Shown piece by piece: positions 58,762 through 64,000 of a DNA stretch of 64,000 nt. The position numbers were made by a program, and so were the translations under genes. How positions within the stretch are numbered: the first letter of the stretch is position 1; the number at the start of each line of letters is the position of its first letter. The DNA is from Wylensekiella montiformis. Its GTDB lineage: Bacteria > Bacillota > Negativicutes > Selenomonadales > Selenomonadaceae. A model generated the notes under the pieces. It was not told the DNA's origin. It ran no database searches and worked only from the letters and a program-made list of their open reading frames with translations. The stretch spans positions 124,001 to 188,000 of the forward strand of contig NZ_VUNL01000004.1 in assembly GCF_009697385.1 (NCBI RefSeq), read 5' to 3'.

Positions 58762-60735
58762 TCAGAATTTATAGGCGTAGCTGAACAGGAAGCTTGCCGG
58801 TGCGGTGTAATAGGTCGACACGCCATGCGAGATCACATCGTGGCGGTCCAGCATGTTGTTGATGGTCAGGCTGAATTCATTGCGTTCATCCGGCTGGAAG
58901 ATGGTATTCCATCTCGTCAACAGGTAAGGCTTGGCGTCAAAGGAATGTGCCGCAGTCGGAGTCTGCACCCGCTTGGCGAGGAAGGAAGCGTCCAGACGGG
59001 ACGTCCATTTCCCCTGATGGAAGCCCACGCCGCCGGTCAGCTGGAGCCGTCCGTATTTCCGATCCCAGTAGCCTTTCTTTGTGCTTTTGGATTCCGGGTT
59101 CTGCACGGTCATGCCCCAGTGCCAGGACCATGGCGATACGCCCTTGATATCCAGCGCCAGTTCCAGACCGGTGTTGCGGAAGTCTTCATTCGAATATTCA
59201 TACTGGCTTTTTTTGCTTTCCCAGGAAGCAGAGATGTTATCCGTAATGTCCATATGGAACAACGCGGCTTTCCAGCTATGTGCCGCCCGCTTTTTCTTCC
59301 AGCCGATCTCGTAATTGACGCCTTTCTGCGGCTTCAGATCCGGATTCGGCACCGCAGCGGATGATGCACCGTACATCTGGGCAAAGTACGGCATGATGAA
59401 GGACTGCGCGACGCTGGCATACAGATTGCCGGCTTCGCCCATCCGGTGCAGCCACTGCCCGGACATGCTGAAATTGTGATAGTTCTGATCCTTCCATGCG
59501 CCGCTCGTCCATGTTTCCCGCGCCCCGGCAGTCATGCTGTTTTTCGCATCAAAGGCATGCTCGTACTGCGCAAAAGCCGCCCAGTTATTCCGCGTATATT
59601 TCGCGGCGGTTTTGGTGGAAACCGCGTACAGTTTATCCATCTGCTCGCGCTGCAGGGACATGCCGCCGATCCAGGTATCTTTCGGATTCTGCTTCCAGCG
59701 GCGCTGAATATCCAGCCCATAGGTGATATTCTTCTCCCGGGTATTATAACGGTTCGCCGAAGCCTCTGCCGGTTTGCCCGTCTTTGTGTTGAAATTCGTC
59801 GGCCCTTCCGATTCCACCGTTCCTGAATTGAAGTAGAAACTGCCTTTCCAGTCCTTGTCCTTATAGTTCAGCTGGGTGATATGGCGCTCCTTCGTATAAT
59901 GCCGGCTATTGTACAGATCGCCCGGCTCTGCGGCAAGACCCGCTCTGGCCTGCGTCACCCAGCGGTCATACGTCGCGTCGGTGTTCAGATACTGATAAAG
60001 GAAGCCGAGATTCGGCGTCAGCTGCCAGCTCAGACCGGCTGACTGTTTTTTGACGTCATGCAGCACGGTTTTTGTGTCGATCAAAAGCGGCGAGGACGGA
60101 GTGCGGCTGACCTCAACGCCGTGTTTCCACTGGCTGAAATCATAAGTTACGGCCAGCCGGTCGTCGCCGGCATTGACATGATACTGATATTGTCCGGAAT
60201 TTCCGATTCCGGCCATAACCTGATTGTCCGCTTTCTTTTTGGTGATGATGTTGATCACGCCGGCCATGGCCTCGCTGCCATAGAGTACCGATCCGCCGCC
60301 CTTTACGACCTCGATGCGTTCAATGCTTCCGGCGGGAATGGCCGACAGATCGTACTTGCCCCGCCAGGAAACCGGATTCCCATTCACAAGGATCAATGTA
60401 CCGTTGTCGATGCCGCGTATCACCACATCATTGGACATGGTCCCCATCGCCGCGCCATTCTGCCCAAAGGCCGAATAGGCTGTGCTGTCCATCTCAGACA
60501 AGGCTTCCGCGGCATTGCGGGCGCCGCTTTCGCGAATTTCCTGCGCGGAAATCACCCGCGTTGCTGCCGGAACCTCCAGATCCCGTTTGGCAGACCGCGT
60601 CGCCGTGACGACGACCTCGCCCAAATCTTCCTGAACCGTACCGTCCTTTCCGGCGCCGTAGGCCACAGGCAGCGCCGCTCCGGTTATGACCGCCGCCATT
60701 CCGGCCGCCAGATATGTTCTTGTTCTTTGTTTCAA
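58762..60735 (-). CDS. TonB-dependent outer-membrane receptor
   Basis: 657 residues. Signal peptide to about 28 (ALPVAYGAGKD), then the TonB box-like DLGEVVVTATR, a plug domain (ATRVISAQEIRESGARNAAEAL, in parts, IRGIDNGTLILVNG, IERIEVVKGGGSVLYGSEAMAGVINIITKK) and a barrel ending S-Y-A-Y-K-F. The size fits receptors for iron complexes, haem or cobalamin. The nearby permease suggests one of these, but the ligand cannot be fixed. No cobalamin riboswitch was found upstream. It follows tonB by 75 bp. Confidence 0.9.
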   Translation of the reverse strand: MKQRTRTYLAAGMAAVITGAALPVAYGAGKDGTVQEDLGEVVVTATRSAKRDLEVPAATRVISAQEIRESGARNAAEALSEMDSTAYSAFGQNGAAMGTMSNDVVIRGIDNGTLILVNGNPVSWRGKYDLSAIPAGSIERIEVVKGGGSVLYGSEAMAGVINIITKKKADNQVMAGIGNSGQYQYHVNAGDDRLAVTYDFSQWKHGVEVSRTPSSPLLIDTKTVLHDVKKQSAGLSWQLTPNLGFLYQYLNTDATYDRWVTQARAGLAAEPGDLYNSRHYTKERHITQLNYKDKDWKGSFYFNSGTVESEGPTNFNTKTGKPAEASANRYNTREKNITYGLDIQRRWKQNPKDTWIGGMSLQREQMDKLYAVSTKTAAKYTRNNWAAFAQYEHAFDAKNSMTAGARETWTSGAWKDQNYHNFSMSGQWLHRMGEAGNLYASVAQSFIMPYFAQMYGASSAAVPNPDLKPQKGVNYEIGWKKKRAAHSWKAALFHMDITDNISASWESKKSQYEYSNEDFRNTGLELALDIKGVSPWSWHWGMTVQNPESKSTKKGYWDRKYGRLQLTGGVGFHQGKWTSRLDASFLAKRVQTPTAAHSFDAKPYLLTRWNTIFQPDERNEFSLTINNMLDRHDVISHGVSTYYTAPASFLFSYAYKF

Positions 60736-60810
60736 ATCGATTCCCTCCGTTTTTCATCCTGACTTTCATTCCAAAATCCATTTCAACCCGGCGTGGTGTA
60801 CGCCTCTGCC

Positions 60811-61590
60811 TTACCAGTCATCGCCCCCTTGCAGTTCAAAGCGATACGTCGTACGATAACGGCCCGGATGCCCGTTCATCTGGAAGCGGCACTGCCAGCC
60901 GGCTGAGACGGCCGCCTGATCCAATGCGCCATATCCGGAGGAACGGACGATCTCCACCGATGTCACCGCACTTTCCGGCGATACCTCGATCTCAATCGTC
61001 ACCCTGCCGGACGCGCCGGCCTGAATCATCCCCGCCGGATACTGCGGCACAGCGCGGTACGTGCAGTACGCGCCCGCATCCACCACCGCCGGCGCTTCAT
61101 CGGGCGCAGGCGCGGAGCCTGTCTCCGCGCCGCCTGCACCTGATGCCTTCCCGGCGCCCTGTTCTGCTCCGCCGTCCGCGTGTCCCGTTCCGGCAGATTT
61201 CCCCGCCGCATCCGGCGCACCAGCCTCTCCCGGCGCCCTGCCGCTCTGCTCCGCGCCCGCTGTGTCTTCCCGGTGATTTTCCCGGTACTCCCGCTGCTTT
61301 TCCGGCTGCTCCGTATAATCCTGCCGGATGTCCGGCAGCTTCACAGCAGAGGAAATCTCAACCGTCGGCGCGGGCGCGGCAGGCGCCGACGGCGGCGGTA
61401 CCTCCGCGCGGGAAGAACCGGATGCGCCGCCGTCAGCCAGCGAGATTTCCACGACATCCTCCGCGTCCTGCGGAGCTGGCCGGACCAGCAGAAATAGCCC
61501 GGCGGCCGCCAGCAGGAGAAACAGGAACAGATGAACGATCAGCGACGCCCCCCAGGCCCGCAGGAGTATTCTGCCCTCCTGACTATTCAT
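60811..61590 (-). CDS. tonB: TonB protein
   Basis: 259 residues from the ATG at 61590 (GGAGGAACC before it). N-terminal anchor (ASLIVHLFLFLLLAAAGLFLL) with the His of S-x-x-x-H typical of TonB, a long Pro/Ala/Gly-rich spacer (about 45-165) and a C-terminal domain (AVPQYPAGMIQAGASGRVTIEIEV, ending YRTTYRFEL). It passes energy from ExbB/ExbD to the receptor. It overlaps exbD by 8 nt. Confidence 0.9.
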   Translation of the reverse strand: MNSQEGRILLRAWGASLIVHLFLFLLLAAAGLFLLVRPAPQDAEDVVEISLADGGASGSSRAEVPPPSAPAAPAPTVEISSAVKLPDIRQDYTEQPEKQREYRENHREDTAGAEQSGRAPGEAGAPDAAGKSAGTGHADGGAEQGAGKASGAGGAETGSAPAPDEAPAVVDAGAYCTYRAVPQYPAGMIQAGASGRVTIEIEVSPESAVTSVEIVRSSGYGALDQAAVSAGWQCRFQMNGHPGRYRTTYRFELQGGDDW

Positions 61591-62002
61591 TGCCGGTTCC
61601 TCCGTCATCCGCGGCCAGACCGATATGGACGATGCCATGCGCCTTGAACTGATCCAGCAGTCCAATGACCATTCCGTAATCCAGCCCCTGATCGGCCCGG
61701 ACAACAACGGAAAAATCTGGATTCTTCCGCCGCTCCGCTTCAGCCCGTCCGAGAAGCTCCGCCTCAGCGACCGGCTGATCTTCCAGCCACAGGGAGCCGT
61801 CCTGCTTCATTGTGACCACATACGATACAACCACCTGTGTTTCGGCATGTCTGGCCTGAGGCATATCCACATCGACCGTCTTCATATTCACCATGTACAG
61901 AGTGCTCATCATGAAAAAGACCAGCAGGAAAAACATGATATCGATCATCGGAATGATGACGATTTCCGGCTTCTGCCAGCGTCTCCGGTCACGCAGTCGC
62001 AT
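61583..62002 (-). CDS. exbD: ExbD protein
   Basis: 139 residues from the ATG at 62002. The N-terminal helix IVIIPMIDIMFFLLVFFMMS carries the key Asp, and the C-terminal part (FSVVVRADQGLDYGMVIGLLDQF) is the periplasmic domain. It forms the proton-driven motor with ExbB, whose gene it overlaps by 14 nt. Confidence 0.92.
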   Translation of the reverse strand: MRLRDRRRWQKPEIVIIPMIDIMFFLLVFFMMSTLYMVNMKTVDVDMPQARHAETQVVVSYVVTMKQDGSLWLEDQPVAEAELLGRAEAERRKNPDFSVVVRADQGLDYGMVIGLLDQFKAHGIVHIGLAADDGGTGNE

Positions 62003-62654
62003 AGTCCGCCTCCGTTTTCTCCTCCCCTGCGGCCCGCGCAAAAGCAGCGGGATCCGCTTCGACCAGCGAGCAGCACTGCTCCATATCCGTCAGGATCGTA
62101 TCTACGCGCTGGACAAAAAAAGCATGGACAATCAGGGCAAAAATCGCTACACAAAGCCCGAAAGCCGTAGCGACCAGAGCCTCGCCGACGCCGCCTGTTA
62201 TCGCCGAGGCCTGCGCATTCTGGACATGAAAAACGCTGAAGGCCGATATCATGCCGCTGATGGTTCCCAGCAGTCCGAGCAGCGGCGCCATCGTCACGAC
62301 AACGCTTAAAAAATAAAGGCGCTGGCGAAATTTTGCCAGAATGATACCGGATTGTATCTCCAAAAAGGACGTCGCCTCGCGCCGTTCCCGCCAGGAACGG
62401 CGGCTGACCTGCGTCAGCATCCGGGCCAGACTGCCGGACGAACCGGCGGCCAGACGGGCGGCCTGCTTCCAGTCCTGTCTTCCGGCCGCCTCGGCAAAAC
62501 TCCGGGCAAACGCCCGCCCCGAATCCATGCGGCGAAAATACTGCCACCGCTCTATGCCGGTTGCCGCGACAAACAGCGAGCAGAGCAGCAGGACATACAT
62601 GACGATGCCGCCCTTCTGGAACAGTTCGACTCCGGCCGTGATATTCTCAATCAT
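61989..62654 (-). CDS. exbB: ExbB protein
   Basis: 221 residues with AGAAAGGAG before the ATG. Three helices: GGIVMYVLLLCSLFVAATGI, APLLGLLGTISGMISAFSVF and GVGEALVATAFGLCVAIFAL, the MotA/TolQ/ExbB pattern. It is the first gene of exbB-exbD-tonB-receptor and lies 21 bp after the permease, so all are likely one operon. Confidence 0.92.
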   Translation of the reverse strand: MIENITAGVELFQKGGIVMYVLLLCSLFVAATGIERWQYFRRMDSGRAFARSFAEAAGRQDWKQAARLAAGSSGSLARMLTQVSRRSWRERREATSFLEIQSGIILAKFRQRLYFLSVVVTMAPLLGLLGTISGMISAFSVFHVQNAQASAITGGVGEALVATAFGLCVAIFALIVHAFFVQRVDTILTDMEQCCSLVEADPAAFARAAGEEKTEADYATA

Positions 62655-62675
62655 ATAAAACTCCTTTCTCCGCTT

Positions 62676-63719
62676 TCAATCCGACAGGTTCCGCTGCTGT
62701 TTCCGCAGCAGATACAAGAAGTACGGCGTCCCGATAAAGGCCGTCATGATGCCTGCCCGGACTTCCATGCCGGAAAAGATCACGCGCCCGGCCGCATCAC
62801 AGAACACCAGAAAACATCCACCGGCCAGCAGACTGGCCGGAAGAAGGCGCCGGTGATCCGGACCGACAAGAAGGCGCATCATATGCGGGACAACCAGCCC
62901 GACGAAACCGATGTTTCCGCTGATGCATACGCCCGCTGCCGTCGTCAGCGAAGCCAGCAGCAGCAGCGCCATGCGATAGAGCGTCACCGGCATGCCGACG
63001 GCGCGCGCCTCCGTATCGCCCAAAACCAGAATGTTCAAATGGCGCGCCAAAAGAAGCATAACGGCGATGCCTGTCCCCATCGGGCCAATGGCGAGCAGGA
63101 CATGGTCCCAGCGCCGATAATCCAGCCCGCCAATCGTCCAAAACAGATACTCCTGCATCTTGTTTTCATTCATCGCCGTAAGGATCGCAGCTGTAACGGC
63201 GGAAAGGAACATCCCCACGACCACGCCGGCCAGCAGCAGCGTAAGGACAGGAATCCGTCCATGGCGCATCGAAAGCGAGACGGTCAGCAGAACAGCCAGC
63301 AGCGCTCCGAGCAGGGCGAAAACCGGCAGGGCAAAGAGACTTAGGGAGGACAAGCCGAGAGCGATCGCTACGATCGCTCCGACGGACGCGCCGCTTGACA
63401 CGCCGATGATTCCGGGGTCCGCCAGCGGATTAGCGAAAATCCCCTGCAGCACCGCGCCGGAAATCCCCAGCCCGGCACCGACCATCAGTCCGACCGCCGT
63501 CCGCGGCAGCCGGATATGCCATAAAACAGCAGCCTGATCCGCGGGAACCCCCGCATCCGCCACCCCCGGCGCTATCCCCTGCAACAAGGCGGCCATGACA
63601 TGCGAAAACGGAATCTTCATCTGCCCCCAGGAAAGGGACAGCAGAACGGCCAAAATCAACAGGACGGCCAGACACAGCATGATCCGTCCATATCGCCGGT
63701 TTGCCTTATGCTCTTCCAT
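62676..63719 (-). CDS. FecCD/BtuC-type ABC permease
   Basis: 347 residues from the ATG at 63719 (GGGAGGG before it). About ten helices. Family blocks are RLPRTAVGLMVGAGLGISGAVLQGIFANPLADPGIIGVSSGA (in parts: LGISGAVLQG, NPLADPGIIGVSSGA) and GNIGFVGLVVPHMMRLLVGPDHRRLLPAS. These permeases carry iron-siderophore, haem or cobalamin across the inner membrane. It overlaps the ATPase gene by 14 nt. Confidence 0.9.
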   Translation of the reverse strand: MEEHKANRRYGRIMLCLAVLLILAVLLSLSWGQMKIPFSHVMAALLQGIAPGVADAGVPADQAAVLWHIRLPRTAVGLMVGAGLGISGAVLQGIFANPLADPGIIGVSSGASVGAIVAIALGLSSLSLFALPVFALLGALLAVLLTVSLSMRHGRIPVLTLLLAGVVVGMFLSAVTAAILTAMNENKMQEYLFWTIGGLDYRRWDHVLLAIGPMGTGIAVMLLLARHLNILVLGDTEARAVGMPVTLYRMALLLLASLTTAAGVCISGNIGFVGLVVPHMMRLLVGPDHRRLLPASLLAGGCFLVFCDAAGRVIFSGMEVRAGIMTAFIGTPYFLYLLRKQQRNLSD

Positions 63720-64000
63720 CGGATCCCTCCCTGCCTGTAATCTGACGCAGCAGTTTCTCCCGATCTGCCGCAGGCTGGCCGGGCTGCGTATAGATATCCG
63801 CATGTCCGGTCAGCGGATTCACGGACACACGGATATCCGCCGAAAACGCCCGGCTCAGCAGCGGCTCTGTCATAACCTCGCGGGGAGTTCCGTCCGCGAT
63901 CAGTCCGCCCTGTCCGATCAGCAGAAGCCGTGAACAGAAGCGATCTGCCAGACTGAGCTCATGCGCGATCAGCATTACGGTCCGGCCTGCCGCGCAAAGC
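63706..64000 (-). CDS. ABC transporter ATPase of the same system, C-terminal part (cut by window edge)
   Basis: Only the last 97 residues are inside the window. AGRTVMLIAHELSLADRFCSRLLLI has the switch His, and GGLIADGTPREVMTEPLLSRAFSADI is the usual tail of FecE/BtuD ATPases. Walker A and B lie beyond the edge. It pairs with the permease. Confidence 0.85.
   Translation of the reverse strand, partial: LCAAGRTVMLIAHELSLADRFCSRLLLIGQGGLIADGTPREVMTEPLLSRAFSADIRVSVNPLTGHADIYTQPGQPAADREKLLRQITGREGSDGRA

Noticed and set aside
60736-60810. Cobalamin riboswitch upstream of the receptor
   Set aside because: The spacer is only 75 bp and lacks the B12-box. The receptor ligand was therefore left open.

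Overview
The window (64 kb) looks like chromosome of a diderm Firmicute of the class Negativicutes, probably a Selenomonas/Mitsuokella-like organism. I infer this from three things. An outer-membrane porin carries an SLH domain. A TonB/ExbB/ExbD/TonB-dependent receptor set shows there is an outer membrane. Promoters, ribosome binding sites and rho-independent terminators are of Firmicutes type. No genome comparison was possible, so the genus is an inference.

Layout. 1-1.9 kb: 5' end of purB and an IS607-type element whose recombinase is broken while its TnpB is intact. 2.2-5.9 kb: tRNA-Val(CAC), an oversized flagellar hook gene flgE with a small flagellar operon gene behind a sigma-28-like promoter, and a ribbon-helix-helix regulator. 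6.0-8.7 kb: a sugar-binding lipoprotein and a chemoreceptor. 8.8-10.9 kb: a decayed integrative element between two perfect 92-bp repeats of the tRNA-Val(GAC) 3' half. 11.1-15.3 kb: a futalosine-menaquinone operon (two MqnE-type enzymes, MqnC and a MTA-phosphorylase-family enzyme). 15.4-17.1 kb: a small secreted protein and a SotB-type efflux pump.

17.3-35.0 kb is a beta-mannan and beta-glucoside foraging region. It has three GH26 mannanases (two of them large, with flanking carbohydrate-binding domains), a complete cellobiose-type PTS (IIB-IIC-IIA) with a GH1 6-phospho-glycosidase, two paralogous GntR/UTRA repressors, an SLH porin, and a chemoreceptor plus sugar-binding lipoprotein in the same operon as the third mannanase. 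A motif around ATACAAAAG recurs upstream of three of these units and overlaps the -35 of one gntR promoter, so a shared repressor site is plausible. The cell would cut mannan outside, pass oligomers through the porin, import disaccharides by PTS and swim towards products.

35.0-35.6 kb is a gene-free stretch with two strong candidate small RNA units. The second shares an 18-bp box, a TATACT at identical spacing (57 nt) and a leader hairpin with the promoter at 15.4 kb. 35.6-41.6 kb: Crp/Fnr regulator, flavin reductase-like protein and the suf operon (C-B-D-S-U). 41.9-43.5 kb: an AT-richer restriction-modification island (BglII/BstYI-like nuclease, MT-A70 methylase, HTH protein). 43.7-50.6 kb: MFS pump, PHP phosphatase, c-di-GMP phosphodiesterase, acyl-CoA ligase, BrnQ. 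50.8-57.3 kb: LysR regulator, a 54-residue ORF and a three-gene archaeal-type glutamate synthase with an unusual domain fusion. 57.6-64 kb: M23 peptidase and an outer-membrane uptake cluster (receptor, TonB, ExbD, ExbB, ABC permease and the start of an ABC ATPase). No CRISPR array, rRNA or prophage was seen.
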